A DNA stretch of 52,504 nt from Nonomuraea corallina (GCF_027620315.1 NZ_JAPNNL010000029.1:1-52504), one strand, 5' to 3'; positions 1-9,224 are shown, numbered from the stretch's first letter. A program made the numbers and translations. The notes: generated by a model not told the origin, from the sequence alone.

Positions 1-578
1 TGCTGATGCCGCCCTACCTGGCCATGGGCACGGCCGAGGGGTTCGTCGCGTACGTGCGGGCGATCGCGGCGATCCTGCCGGTGATCGTCTACCAGCGCGG
101 CCCGGTGGTGCTCGACCCGGACCGGGTCGTCGAACTGGCCCGGGTGCCGGGCGTGGTCGGGCTGAAGGACGGCCTGGGCGACATCGACCTCATCCAGCGC
201 TCGGTGCTGGCGGTGCGCAGGGAGGTGGGCGACGGTTTCACGTTCTTCAACGGCCTGCCGACGGCCGAGCTGACCATGGGCGCCTACCGGGGGATCGGCG
301 TCGAGCTGTACTCCTCGGCGGTCTTCGCCTTCGCGCCCGAGATCGCGAACGCGTACCTCAACGGCGACCACCGGCTGCTGACCGAGTTCTACGAGCCGCT
401 GGTGCGGCTGCGCTCGAAGGTCCCCGGGTACGCGGTCGCGCTGGTCAAGGCCGGGGTCCGGCTGGGCGGCCTGGACGTGGGGCCGGTCCGGCCGCCGCTG
501 GTCGACGCCGCGCCCGAGGACGTGGCCGAGCTCGAAGCGTTGATCAAGCACGGGCGTGCGCTGATCGGCACGCCATGA
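1..578 (+). CDS. 5-dehydro-4-deoxyglucarate dehydratase-like protein, 5' truncated by window edge
   Basis: This is the C-terminal part (about 190 residues visible) of a DapA-superfamily TIM-barrel aldolase. It is closely similar to the complete copy at 14329-15234. The catalytic tyrosine is visible in IVYQRG and the Schiff-base lysine in GLKDGLGD, and both copies share FFNGLPTAELT and the VPGYAV/LVKAGVRL tail. Relative to the complete copy it lacks about 7 residues just before the FYEPLV segment. It would dehydrate and decarboxylate 5-dehydro-4-deoxyglucarate, or a related 2-keto-3-deoxy acid, to a semialdehyde. Its stop overlaps the next start as ATGA, so the genes are probably translationally coupled. 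The start lies outside the window. The family is secure; the substrate is inferred. Confidence 0.85.
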   Translation, partial: LMPPYLAMGTAEGFVAYVRAIAAILPVIVYQRGPVVLDPDRVVELARVPGVVGLKDGLGDIDLIQRSVLAVRREVGDGFTFFNGLPTAELTMGAYRGIGVELYSSAVFAFAPEIANAYLNGDHRLLTEFYEPLVRLRSKVPGYAVALVKAGVRLGGLDVGPVRPPLVDAAPEDVAELEALIKHGRALIGTP

Positions 579-1624
579 TCCGCGATCTGACCGTCACACC
601 GCGCACGGTCGCGCTGCGCCGCCCGTGGGGGCCCGACGTGCCCGCCAACCACGTCCTGGTCGTCGAGGTCGCGCTCGCCGACGGCCGGGTGGGCACCGGG
701 TTCTCCTGGACGCCGCAGATCGGCGCGCACGCGGTGGGTGCGCTGCTGGAGCACGACGTCCGCGACGCGCTGATCGGCCTGGACCCGCATCCCGAGGTCG
801 TGTGGGACCGGCTCTGGCGGCACCTGCGCGAGGCAGGGCCCGGCGGGATCACCACGATCGCGCTGGCCGGCGTCGACCTGGCGCTGTGGGACCTGCGCTG
901 CGGCGAGCGCGGCCTGGTCGACGTGCTGGGCCGCCGCAGGGACTCCGTCCCGGTGTACGGAAGCGGGGTCAACCTGCACTACCCCCTGGACGAACTGGTG
1001 GCGCAGGCCGGCCGGTGGAAGGCCGCCGGTCTGCCCGGGGTGAAGATCAAGGTGGGCCGGCCCGACCTGCGCGAGGACGTGGCCCGGGTGGCCGCCGTCC
1101 GCGAGGTGATCGGCCCGGACACGCTGCTGATGGTGGACGCCAACCAGCGCTGGGACCTGCACCGGGCCCGGCGCGCCGCCGAGGCGCTCGCCCCGTACGG
1201 GCTGCACTGGCTGGAGGAGCCGCTGCCGGCCGACGACGTGGCGGCCCACGTGGAGCTGCGCCGGTCGGTGGACGTGCCGATCGCGGTCGGCGAGAACGTC
1301 TACACCGTCTACGGCTTCCGCGACCTGCTGGTGGCCGGCGCCTGCGACGTCGTGCAGCCGAACGTGGTCAGGGTCGGCGGCATCACCCCGTTCCTGCGGA
1401 TCGCGGAGCTGGCCCGCGCCTTCGACGTGCCGGTCCACCCGCACCTGCTGCCGGACCTGTCGGGGCAGCTGGCGCTGACGCTGCCGCTGCCGTCCATGGC
1501 CGAGGACGTCGAGGACGCCTCGTTCGCCGCTCTGGGGCTGCTCGCCGAGCCGCACCCTGTCCGGATGGACGGCGCGGAGCTGCGCGCCGGCGAACACCGG
1601 GGCCTCGGCCTGCGCTGGAGGTGA
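575..1624 (+). CDS. Mandelate racemase/muconate lactonizing enzyme family protein (enolase superfamily)
   Basis: A 349-residue enolase-superfamily enzyme of the mandelate racemase type. An N-terminal capping domain (about 1-120) precedes a barrel with the KxK pair K157/K159 (VKIKVG), metal ligands D188 (VDANQRW), E214 (LEEPLP) and E240 (VGENVY), and a histidine in HPHLLP (288-290) paired with D258. Such enzymes abstract the proton alpha to a carboxylate to dehydrate or isomerise sugar acids. Coupling by ATGA to a dehydratase paralogue that consumes 5-dehydro-4-deoxyglucarate suggests a galactarate/glucarate-type dehydratase or a galactarolactone cycloisomerase acting on the lactone made by uronate dehydrogenase. 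The exact substrate cannot be read from the sequence. Confidence 0.85.
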   Translation: MIRDLTVTPRTVALRRPWGPDVPANHVLVVEVALADGRVGTGFSWTPQIGAHAVGALLEHDVRDALIGLDPHPEVVWDRLWRHLREAGPGGITTIALAGVDLALWDLRCGERGLVDVLGRRRDSVPVYGSGVNLHYPLDELVAQAGRWKAAGLPGVKIKVGRPDLREDVARVAAVREVIGPDTLLMVDANQRWDLHRARRAAEALAPYGLHWLEEPLPADDVAAHVELRRSVDVPIAVGENVYTVYGFRDLLVAGACDVVQPNVVRVGGITPFLRIAELARAFDVPVHPHLLPDLSGQLALTLPLPSMAEDVEDASFAALGLLAEPHPVRMDGAELRAGEHRGLGLRWR

Positions 1625-1625
1625 C

Positions 1626-3509
1626 ATGCGTGTCGTGCTGGCCGGAGCCCAGGGCTTCGGCGCCCACTATCTCGACCGGCTGCGCCGGCTGACCGGGCTG
1701 GTCGAGCTGGCCGGGGTCTGCGACGTGCGGCCGGTCCCGCCGGAGAGCCTGCACGGGCTCGGCTCCCCGGAGATCTCGGCCGACCTGCCCGGACTGATCG
1801 CCAGGACCGGCGCCGAGATCGCGATCCTGGCCACGCCCATCCCGACCCACGCCGAGCTGGCGCTGGCCGCGCTGGAGGCGGGGGCGCACGTGCTGGTGGA
1901 GAAGCCGACGGCGGCCACGCTGGCGGACTTCTACCGGATGGAGCGGGCCGCCGCCAAGGCGGGGCTGGCCTGTCAGGTCGGCTTCCAGAGCCTCGGCTCG
2001 GCGGCGGTGCCCGCGGTGCGCGAACTGATCGCGAGCGGCGCGATCGGCCGCGTCACCGGCATCGGCGTGGGCGGCTCGTGGCCGCGCCCGGCCGCGTACT
2101 TCACCCGCAGCCCGTGGGCGGGCCGGCGGGTGCTCGACGGGGTGGACGTGGTCGACGGCGCGCTGACGAACCCGTTCGCGCACGCGCTGGCCACCGCGCT
2201 GGCCGTGGCCGGGGCCGACGAGCGCGGCGCCATCGCCTCCGTGGAGACCGAGCTGTTCCACGCCAACCGGATCGAGTCCGACGACACCTCCGCCGTCCGG
2301 GTCACGCTCGCCGACGGCACTCCGCTGGTGGCCGCGGTCACGCTCTGCGCGGCCGAGCGCGACGAGCCGTACGTGCTCGTGCACGGCGACAGGGGGCGCG
2401 TCCGGTTCGTCTACACGATGGACGAGGTGCGAGTGGACGACGGGCCCGCGCGCCGCTACGGCCGCACCGACCTGCTGGTCAACCTGGTCGAGCACGTGCG
2501 CTCCGGGGTCCCGCTGCTGGCGCCGATCCAGCGGACGGGCGGGTTCATGGAGGTGATGGAGGCGATCAGGCTCGCGCCCGACCCGCTGCCGATCGCCGAC
2601 GACCACCAGGACCTGTCCGGCGAGGGCCGGGTGCTCCCCGGCATCGCCGCCGCCGTCGACGCGTGCGCCGCGAAGCTCGCGCTCTTCTCCGAGCTGGGCC
2701 TCAGCTGGGCCACGCCGCTGGTGGTGCGCGGCCTGCCCGTCGCCGAGTACGTGACCAGCCCGGACCTGCCGCTGACCGCCGCGCCCCGCCCCTACCTGCA
2801 CCCGGTGCGCACCCTCGGCGGCGCCGTGGTGACCGAGTTGCGGCCCGACGACCACCCGCACCACCTCGGGGCCGGGGTGGCGGTGACGGACCTGGGCGGG
2901 CGCAACTTCTGGGGCGGGCGCACCTACGTCCGCGACCGGGGCCCGGCCTGGCTCGACGACCACGGCGTCCAGCGGCACGTGGCCTTCACCGAGCGCCACC
3001 CGGCCGGCTTCATCGAGACGCTGCTGTGGCAGCGGCCCGGGGAAGAGGCGCTGGTGCGGGAGGAGCGGACGGTGCGGGCCCGCCCGGCGGCACGCGGTTG
3101 GGTGCTGGAGTTCGGCTTCACCCTGCACAACCTGACCGGGGCGCCGCTGACGGTGCGCAGCTCGGCCACGAAGGGGCGGGCGGGCGCCGGTTACGGCGGG
3201 TTCTTCTGGCGCGCGCCGGCGGGCTCGCCGGGATTGCGCGTGTTCACCGCGACGGCGGAAGGCGAGGAGCGGGTCCATGGCTCGCGGACGCCGTGGCTGG
3301 CGCTGTCGTCGGAGGCGTGGACGCTCCTGTTCGTCCAGGGCGGCGACCCCTGGTTCGTCCGGGTGGCCGAGTATCCGGGCGTCGGCACGGCGCTGGCCTG
3401 GGACACGCCGCTGACGTTCGGTGACCGGCTCGACCGGAAGGTGTCCGTCGTGGTGGTCGACGGACGCCTGTCCCGCCAGGAGGCGGCCGAGCTGGCCGCG
3501 GGCCGCTGA
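1626..3509 (+). CDS. Fusion of a Gfo/Idh/MocA oxidoreductase with a C-terminal DUF6807 (PmoA-like) domain
   Basis: A 627-residue two-domain protein. Residues about 1-330 form a Gfo/Idh/MocA dehydrogenase: a Rossmann start (VVLAGAQGFG), the EKP motif (HVLVEKPTAATL) and an NPFAHAL segment where these enzymes place their active-site histidine. Residues about 370-625 resemble DUF6807, with RPYLHPVRTLGG, the HPHHLG histidines and an NFWGG segment. These domains are usually separate proteins in sugar-catabolic loci. The gene starts 1 bp after the upstream stop, so it belongs to the same operon, and a strong hairpin follows it. The dehydrogenase probably oxidises a sugar or sugar acid with NAD(P); the role of the C-terminal domain is unknown. 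Confidence 0.85.
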   Translation: MRVVLAGAQGFGAHYLDRLRRLTGLVELAGVCDVRPVPPESLHGLGSPEISADLPGLIARTGAEIAILATPIPTHAELALAALEAGAHVLVEKPTAATLADFYRMERAAAKAGLACQVGFQSLGSAAVPAVRELIASGAIGRVTGIGVGGSWPRPAAYFTRSPWAGRRVLDGVDVVDGALTNPFAHALATALAVAGADERGAIASVETELFHANRIESDDTSAVRVTLADGTPLVAAVTLCAAERDEPYVLVHGDRGRVRFVYTMDEVRVDDGPARRYGRTDLLVNLVEHVRSGVPLLAPIQRTGGFMEVMEAIRLAPDPLPIADDHQDLSGEGRVLPGIAAAVDACAAKLALFSELGLSWATPLVVRGLPVAEYVTSPDLPLTAAPRPYLHPVRTLGGAVVTELRPDDHPHHLGAGVAVTDLGGRNFWGGRTYVRDRGPAWLDDHGVQRHVAFTERHPAGFIETLLWQRPGEEALVREERTVRARPAARGWVLEFGFTLHNLTGAPLTVRSSATKGRAGAGYGGFFWRAPAGSPGLRVFTATAEGEERVHGSRTPWLALSSEAWTLLFVQGGDPWFVRVAEYPGVGTALAWDTPLTFGDRLDRKVSVVVVDGRLSRQEAAELAAGR

Positions 3510-3514
3510 CACCC

Positions 3515-3539
3515 GGCCCGGCCCGGCGCGGGCCGGGCC
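3515..3539. terminator. Perfect 10-bp stem hairpin between convergent genes
   Basis: The arms GGCCCGGCCC (3515-3524) and GGGCCGGGCC (3530-3539) are perfectly complementary around a 5-nt loop, and TTT follows on the plus strand. The hairpin starts 5 bp after the stop of the plus-strand operon and lies 34 bp from the stop of the converging minus-strand operon, so it may terminate both. Confidence 0.8.
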
Positions 3540-3573
3540 TTTGGTCCGCCGATCCCGTCCGGTGGCCGCCCTC

Positions 3574-4656
3574 TCAGGCCGGATTCAGCCGGTCGGCCAG
3601 CCAGGTGAAGGCGTGCTCCTGCATCGGCACGTCGAAGCGGTGCGGGACGTCGAAGAAGACGCCCTCATACCCGCCGCCGGGGTAGCGGCGGGCGACGGCC
3701 TCGTGGGCGCGGCGCATCCCCCGCCCGGGGAACAGCTGGTCGTCTCCGGCGTACAGCGCCAGCAGCGGCCGCGGCGCCCCGGCGGCGACCAGCGCGGGCC
3801 AGTCGCACACCCGGGACAGGCCGGGAGGGAAGAGCATCCACGTGTGCGCGGCCACGTACCCGTCCAGCAGGTCGCCGTAGGACGACGTCATCGCGGCGAC
3901 CACGACCGCCCGGACGCCGGGGTCGAACGCGCCCAGCAGGGCCGCCCGCAGCCCGCCGCCCGACAGGCCCACGCAGCCGACCGGGCCGACGCCGGGCCGG
4001 CCGCGCAGGTACGCCGCCGCGGCCAGGTCCTCGCCCGCCACCACGCCCGCGAACGACGTGCCCAGCAGCCGGCAGTACTTCTCCAGCACGTGCTCGTGGT
4101 GGCCGGCGGCGACGTCGTAGCGGTCGGCCTCTGACAGCTCCGGGTCGTCCGCGAGGGCCGTCACCCGTTCCGGCATGTCCTCCGGCGGGAACCGGCGGCT
4201 CCCCCAGCCGGTCACGTCGTGCGCCAGCACGGCGAAGCCGCGCCCGGCCAGTTCGGAGGCGAACGCCCGGCCGCCGTAGAGCTCGCCGCGCAGCCGCCGC
4301 ACCTCCGGCGTGGGCGGCTCGGGCCCGTCGGCGATCTTCTCCTTGCCCGCCCACTTCATGCCCGCGTGGCAGTGCAGGGCCACCACGCCGGGGAGCGTTC
4401 CGCGGTGGCCGTGCGGTCTGAGCAGGTAGGCGCGGGTGCGCGGGCCGTAGCCGACGTCCCAGGACAGCTCCTCGCCGTCCAGGCCGCCGGCCGTCCACGT
4501 GCGCTCCACCCGTACGTCCCGCGCCGTCAGGTCGAGCGTCCCGATGGCCTCGCGCGCCGCCTTGCGCAGCTCCGGCCCGGCCGGCGCGTCCGGGAACAGC
4601 TCCCACTGCCTCCCGGCCACGTCGGCGAGCCCCGAGAACTCCCCCAGATGCCGCAT
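3574..4656 (-). CDS. Alpha/beta hydrolase, dienelactone hydrolase/acetyl xylan esterase-like
   Basis: A 360-residue alpha/beta hydrolase. The nucleophile elbow is VGLSGGGLR, the acid is probably in ALYAGDDQLFP, and the histidine is in DVPHRFDVP near the C-terminus, giving a full Ser-Asp-His triad. It resembles dienelactone hydrolase and acetyl xylan esterase-type enzymes. No secretion signal is visible, so it is probably cytoplasmic, perhaps opening a sugar lactone or deacetylating an imported sugar. The ATG at 4656 is chosen because upstream codons in this frame overlap the preceding oxidoreductase gene, whose stop is only 10 bp away. It is the last gene of the minus-strand transport operon. 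Confidence 0.8.
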   Translation of the reverse strand: MRHLGEFSGLADVAGRQWELFPDAPAGPELRKAAREAIGTLDLTARDVRVERTWTAGGLDGEELSWDVGYGPRTRAYLLRPHGHRGTLPGVVALHCHAGMKWAGKEKIADGPEPPTPEVRRLRGELYGGRAFASELAGRGFAVLAHDVTGWGSRRFPPEDMPERVTALADDPELSEADRYDVAAGHHEHVLEKYCRLLGTSFAGVVAGEDLAAAAYLRGRPGVGPVGCVGLSGGGLRAALLGAFDPGVRAVVVAAMTSSYGDLLDGYVAAHTWMLFPPGLSRVCDWPALVAAGAPRPLLALYAGDDQLFPGRGMRRAHEAVARRYPGGGYEGVFFDVPHRFDVPMQEHAFTWLADRLNPA

Positions 4657-4666
4657 CTCGTACGGG

Positions 4667-5947
4667 TCAGGCGTCGGCCAGGCGGGTGCCGTCGGCCGTG
4701 AGGCGGACGGGCAGGCCGGTGTCGGCGGAGCGGGTGGCCGCGACGCCCACCAGCACGCTGCGGATGCCGTCCCGGTAACCCGCCGGGCGGCCGAGCGGGT
4801 CGTCGCCCGGGCCGCGGAAGACGTCGTCCAGCAGCAGCCGGTCACCGCCGCCGTGGCCGCCGGCGCCCCGGTCGATCGGCACCTCCTCCGGCTCCCGCCA
4901 ATGGCGGTGCAGGACGAGCCGCTCCCAGGAGCCGGCCGCGCGCTCCTTGCTCGCCGCGCTCGGGTCGACGGCGGCGTGCGGCGGGGTCCAGGCGCGTTCG
5001 CACACCTCCAGCTCGATCCGGCCCTCCGTGCCGTTGAACGCCACCCGGTACCCCTCGAACGGCGCGTGCGCGGTCAGCGAGTAGGTGAGCATCGCCCGGT
5101 CGGCGTAGCGGACCAGCACCGCCATGGTGTCGTCGATGGTCACCCCGGGCGCGAAGACGTCCTGGTCACGGATGTAGCCGTCCTCGTGCTCGGCGTCCAG
5201 GTAGAGCCGCTTGAGCCGCTCGTCCTGGGATATGTCCAGGATGTACGGATCGCTGCCCAGCCCCGGAGCGCCCTGGCCGCGCGGCGGTCGCGGGCCCCGC
5301 GGCCTGGCCTGGCCGTAGAAACGCAGGTCGGTCTGGGCGAAGACGAGCTCCGGAGCCGTGCCGAGCCACCAGTTGACCAGGTCGAAGTGGTGGGTGGACT
5401 TGTGCACGAGCAGCCCGCCGGAGTTGGCGCGCTCGCGGTGCCAGCGGCGGAAGTAGTCGGCGCCGTGGATGGTGTCGAGCGCCCACTCGAAGTGCACCGA
5501 CGTGACCTCGCCGATCAGCCCCTCGCCGAGGAGCCGCTTCACCGCCGAGTTGCGCGGCGAGTAGCGGTAGTTGAACGTGACCACCAGCTTGCCGGGGTTG
5601 CGCTCGGCCGCCTCGGCGATGGCGGCGCAGCCCTCGGCGTCGACGGTGAGCGGCTTCTCCACGATGACGTCGAGGCCGGCGTCGAGGGCGGCGACGACGT
5701 AGCGGGCGTGGGTGGCGTCGACCGTGCACACCACCACGGCGTCGGCCAGTTCCAGCATCTTGCCGTACTCGTCCGGCGCGAAGCACGGCACCGAGCCGCC
5801 GATCCTCTCGGCGTAGTAGGCCATGCGGGTGGTGTTGACGTCGCACAGGCCGACGATGGTCCCGGTGTCCCGCCAGTCGCCCAGCAGCGCGTCGACGTAC
5901 AGCTGCGCGCGGTGGCCGAGACCGACGAAGGCGTACCTGGTGCTCAC
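4667..5947 (-). CDS. Gfo/Idh/MocA family oxidoreductase
   Basis: A 426-residue NAD(P)-dependent dehydrogenase. The N-terminus carries a Rossmann motif (FVGLGHRAQ), then the EKP motif (DVIVEKPLTVD) and the catalytic-region signature GGLLVHKSTHHFDLVNWW, with lysine and paired histidines. An insertion of about 35 residues around 225-260 is rich in Gly, Pro and Arg. Its position after an ABC sugar importer and before an esterase-like hydrolase suggests it oxidises or epimerises the imported sugar. It is distinct from the DUF6807 fusion protein at 1626-3509. The substrate is unknown. Confidence 0.85.
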   Translation of the reverse strand: MSTRYAFVGLGHRAQLYVDALLGDWRDTGTIVGLCDVNTTRMAYYAERIGGSVPCFAPDEYGKMLELADAVVVCTVDATHARYVVAALDAGLDVIVEKPLTVDAEGCAAIAEAAERNPGKLVVTFNYRYSPRNSAVKRLLGEGLIGEVTSVHFEWALDTIHGADYFRRWHRERANSGGLLVHKSTHHFDLVNWWLGTAPELVFAQTDLRFYGQARPRGPRPPRGQGAPGLGSDPYILDISQDERLKRLYLDAEHEDGYIRDQDVFAPGVTIDDTMAVLVRYADRAMLTYSLTAHAPFEGYRVAFNGTEGRIELEVCERAWTPPHAAVDPSAASKERAAGSWERLVLHRHWREPEEVPIDRGAGGHGGGDRLLLDDVFRGPGDDPLGRPAGYRDGIRSVLVGVAATRSADTGLPVRLTADGTRLADA

Positions 5948-6011
5948 GTGCTCTCTCCCCGGGTCGCGGTGGCGGCCGGGGGCGGGGTGCCCCCGGCCGG
6001 TCGCCGGCTGG

Positions 6012-7295
6012 TCAGCCGGCGATGGCGGCGTTCGCCTCCTGCAGGAACTTCGCCGCGGCCTCGTCCGGGGTCGCCCGGCCGAACACGACCTCCTCGCTGG
6101 CGCGCTCCAGGATGTCCTCCATCTCCAGGGCGCCCTTCGGCGGGGCCTCGATCGGGCTCAGCTCGCTCTTGACCTCGTCGATGAACTCCAGGGTCTTCTG
6201 GTCGGCGGGCGGGAGCTTGTCCTTGACGGCGGCGAGCACCTTGGCGTTGGTGGGCAGGCCGCGGTCGCTCAGCAGGATGCCGGCCGCGTCGGGGTCGTTG
6301 ACCAGGAAGTCGATGAACTTGCCCGCTTCGGCCGCGCGCTCGGTCTTGGCCGAGGCGGCGTAGAACATGGCGGGCTGCAGGAACATGCCGCTGGTGGTGG
6401 CGCCCTCCGCCTTGGGCATCCGCAGCAGCGTCATGTCCTGGCCGGACGACTTCGTCAGGGCGTTGAGCTGGTTGCTCCACCACATGCCCATGGCGCCCGC
6501 GTTGGTGCCGAGCAGCGACTGCTCGGGACCGGTGTCGCCGATCTCCTCGCTCTTGGCGGCGTCGGGCGAGCCCTTGGTCTCGATGAGCTTCTGGTGGATG
6601 GCCCACCAGGACTTGATCGTGTCGGCCGACATGCCGATCTTCGTGCCGTCGTAGAACTTCTCGCCGCGCTGGGCCGCGTAGATCTGCAGCCAGGCGGGGT
6701 TGAAGTTGTACTCCGCGCCGGTGGCGGCGCCCGTGGCCGAGATCTCCTGGGCCAGCGTGACCCACTGGTCCCAGGTCCACGAGGTGTCGTCCGGCAGCTC
6801 CTTCTTCGCCTTCTCCAGCGCGGCCGGGTTGGCCAGCATGGAGAAGGCGTTGACGCCGGTCGGGACGGCGTACTGCTTGCCCTCGATCTGGCCGCTCGAC
6901 AGGACCTGCTGGTCCAGGTCGGCGGTGGGCAGCTTGCCGCCCAGGTCCATCAGCGCGCCGCGGCCGGCGTACTCGCTGAGGCCGCGGATCTCGATGCTCA
7001 GCACGTCGGGGGCGTCGTTGGCGGCGACCTTGGTGGCGAGCTTCTCGTAGTAGCTGTCCCAGTTGGAGAAGTCGCCCTCGACGTCGATCGTCGGGCTCTT
7101 CTCCTCGAACTTCTGGATGGCCTGCTCGGTCAGCTTCTGCCGGGCGTCGCTGCCCCAGTAGGCGAAGGTGATCTTCACCTTGCCGCCGTCGCCGCCGTCG
7201 CCTGCGCCGCCGCTGTCGCCGCCGCACGCGGCCGCGGTCAGCAGGGCCGCCGACAGCGCGGCGACCGTCATCGTCTTGCGAGAGCTGAGGTTCAC
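6012..7295 (-). CDS. Extracellular sugar-binding lipoprotein of an ABC importer (family 1)
   Basis: A 427-residue substrate-binding protein. A lipoprotein signal peptide ends in the lipobox LTAAAC with C24 as the lipidated residue, followed by a Gly/Asp-rich linker. The mature part has the family 1 pattern: KITFAYWGSD, a PDVLSIE segment, and aromatic residues typical of a carbohydrate pocket (WTWDQW, AGAMGMWWSNQ). It delivers a sugar or oligosaccharide to the two permeases encoded immediately upstream (7335-9174). No ATPase gene is present in the operon. The sugar is not identifiable, but the context suggests a uronide or pectin-like oligomer. Confidence 0.9.
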   Translation of the reverse strand: MNLSSRKTMTVAALSAALLTAAACGGDSGGAGDGGDGGKVKITFAYWGSDARQKLTEQAIQKFEEKSPTIDVEGDFSNWDSYYEKLATKVAANDAPDVLSIEIRGLSEYAGRGALMDLGGKLPTADLDQQVLSSGQIEGKQYAVPTGVNAFSMLANPAALEKAKKELPDDTSWTWDQWVTLAQEISATGAATGAEYNFNPAWLQIYAAQRGEKFYDGTKIGMSADTIKSWWAIHQKLIETKGSPDAAKSEEIGDTGPEQSLLGTNAGAMGMWWSNQLNALTKSSGQDMTLLRMPKAEGATTSGMFLQPAMFYAASAKTERAAEAGKFIDFLVNDPDAAGILLSDRGLPTNAKVLAAVKDKLPPADQKTLEFIDEVKSELSPIEAPPKGALEMEDILERASEEVVFGRATPDEAAAKFLQEANAAIAG

Positions 7296-7334
7296 AGCTC
7301 TACCTCCTCTTGGGTTACAGGGGGTGAAGAGGAA

Positions 7335-8204
7335 CTACTTCAGGCCGGTGGTCGCCACGCCGCGGATCAGGTACTTCTGCCCCGCCAGGAAGAACCCGAA
7401 GATCGGCCCCAGTGACACGATCGACATCGCGAACATCGGGCCCCACGAGGACTCGCCGCTGGAGTCCAGGAACTGCCGGAGCGCTACGGCGACCGTGAGG
7501 TTGTCGGAGTTGGTCAGGTACAGGTTCTGGCTGAAGAAGTCGTTCCACGTCCAGATGAAGGTGAAGATGCCGGTCGTGGCCAGCGCCGGCATGCACAGCG
7601 GCAGGATGACCTGGAGGAAGATCCGCCAGTAGCCCGCGCCGTCGATGGCCGCCGCCTCGTCCAGCTCCCGCGGCAGCGTCCTGATGAACTGCACCATCAG
7701 GAAGATGAAGAACGCGTCCGTGGCCAGGAACTTGGGCACCACCAGCGGCCAGATCGTGTTGATCCAGTCCAGGTTGGCGAACACGATGTACTGCGGCACG
7801 ACGGTCACGTGGTGCGGCAGCATGATCGAGCCCAGCATGATCGCGAACCACAGCTTCTTCAACGGGAAGTTCAGCCGGGCGAACGCGTAGGCGGCCAGCG
7901 AGCAGGCGACCAGGTTGGCCAGCACGGACAGGCCCGTGATGACGGCCGAGTTCCACAGGTAGTAGCCGAACGTGTGCTTCAGCGACGTCCAGCCCTCGCT
8001 GTAGTTGTCCAGCGTGACCGCGCTCGGCCACAGGCCCGGCTCGCGGAAGATGAGGTCCTCCGGCTTGAGCGAGCTGGAGATCATCCACAGCAGCGGGTAG
8101 AGCATGACCAGGCCGAAGCCGATCAGCAGCAGGTGCTTGAGCAGGCGGCCGCCCCGGGGCACCGGGCGGAACAGGAGCGGCACCTGCTTACTTCGAGTCG
8201 CCAT
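7335..8204 (-). CDS. Carbohydrate ABC transporter permease, MalG type
   Basis: A 289-residue inner-membrane permease with about six transmembrane segments. It has the cytoplasmic coupling (EAA) loop, here EAAAIDGAGYWRIFLQVILP, and the C-terminal RGVATTGLK typical of MalG-like subunits. Its start overlaps the end of the partner permease gene by 17 bp, indicating coupled translation. It forms the translocation pore with the 8188-9174 product and needs an ATPase supplied from elsewhere, in actinomycetes usually a shared MsiK-type protein. Confidence 0.92.
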   Translation of the reverse strand: MATRSKQVPLLFRPVPRGGRLLKHLLLIGFGLVMLYPLLWMISSSLKPEDLIFREPGLWPSAVTLDNYSEGWTSLKHTFGYYLWNSAVITGLSVLANLVACSLAAYAFARLNFPLKKLWFAIMLGSIMLPHHVTVVPQYIVFANLDWINTIWPLVVPKFLATDAFFIFLMVQFIRTLPRELDEAAAIDGAGYWRIFLQVILPLCMPALATTGIFTFIWTWNDFFSQNLYLTNSDNLTVAVALRQFLDSSGESSWGPMFAMSIVSLGPIFGFFLAGQKYLIRGVATTGLK

Positions 8205-9174
8205 AGAAGACCCAATACTTCGACGCGAGGAAGTTCACGCCGGTGAGCCCGGCGATGATGAGCAGAAGGACCCAGGCCATGGCGGCCGCGTAGCCCATCT
8301 CGTAGCTCTTGAAGCCTTTCAGGTAGAGGTAGAGCGTGTAGAAGAGCGTGGAGTCGACCGGTCCTCCGCTGCCGCCGCTGACGATGAACGACTGCGTGAA
8401 CGACTGGAAGGACTTGATCACTTCGAGGACGAGGTTGAAGAAGATGATCGGCGTGAGCAGCGGCAGGGTGATCGAGCGGAACTGCCTCAGCTTGGAGGCC
8501 CCGTCGACCGCGGCCGCCTCGTAGTAGCTCTGCGGGATCTGCCGCAGCCCCGCCAGGAAGATCACCATGGGCGCGCCGAACGTCCACACGTGCAGGAGGA
8601 TCAGCGTGCCGAGCGCGGTGTCCGGGTCGGACACCCAGCCGGGCCCCTGGATGCCGAAGATGGACAGCAGGGCGTTGACCAGGCCGTCGGTGCCGAAGAT
8701 CTTCCGCCACAGGATGGCGATGGCCACACTGCCGCCCAGGAGCGAGGGCAGGTAGTAGATCGAGCGGTAGAACGACAGCCCGCGCAGCCCCCGGTCCAGC
8801 GCGAGGGCCAGCGCCAGCGCGAAGGCGAGCTGCAGCGGCACCGACACGACCACGTAGATGGTGGTGACCTTGAGCGACTGGATGAACCGGGTGTCCTCGA
8901 AGAACATCTCCCGGTAGTTGTCCCAGCCGACCCATTCGGCCTCCTCCAGCAGGCTGTAGTCGGTGAACGACAGGTACAGCGAGGCCAGGATCGGCCCGAC
9001 CGTGACCAGGAAGAGGCCGATGAACCACGGCGCGAGGAAGACGTAGGCGGTGCGGGCCTCCCGCCGGCGGTGCACGTTCACGTTCCGCGTCCGCCGGCGT
9101 CGCCCCGGCGGGCCCGGGGCCGCCGGCGGGGCGCTGGGGGGTCGCTCCGGGGTGACAGAGATTGATTCGGACAT
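8188..9174 (-). CDS. Carbohydrate ABC transporter permease, MalF/UgpA type
   Basis: A 328-residue permease. A charged Pro/Arg-rich cytoplasmic N-terminus (about 40 residues) precedes about six membrane helices, and the EAA loop reads YYEAAAVDGASKLRQF. It is the first gene of the minus-strand operon 9174 to 3574 (permease, permease, binding protein, oxidoreductase, hydrolase). The ATG at 9174 is preceded by a GAGGGA ribosome-binding site. A sigma-A-like promoter and an AT-rich operator-like element lie upstream at 9225-9295. Confidence 0.92.
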   Translation of the reverse strand: MSESISVTPERPPSAPPAAPGPPGRRRRTRNVNVHRRREARTAYVFLAPWFIGLFLVTVGPILASLYLSFTDYSLLEEAEWVGWDNYREMFFEDTRFIQSLKVTTIYVVVSVPLQLAFALALALALDRGLRGLSFYRSIYYLPSLLGGSVAIAILWRKIFGTDGLVNALLSIFGIQGPGWVSDPDTALGTLILLHVWTFGAPMVIFLAGLRQIPQSYYEAAAVDGASKLRQFRSITLPLLTPIIFFNLVLEVIKSFQSFTQSFIVSGGSGGPVDSTLFYTLYLYLKGFKSYEMGYAAAMAWVLLLIIAGLTGVNFLASKYWVFYGDSK

Positions 9175-9224
9175 ACATCCCTCTTCCAGGCCCAGCCCGG
9201 CACGGCGGGATCGGATAGCGCATT

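Noticed and set aside
1383..3512. 709-codon minus-strand frame opposite the oxidoreductase fusion
   Set aside because: Antisense shadow; the plus-strand protein carries clear Rossmann and EKP motifs.
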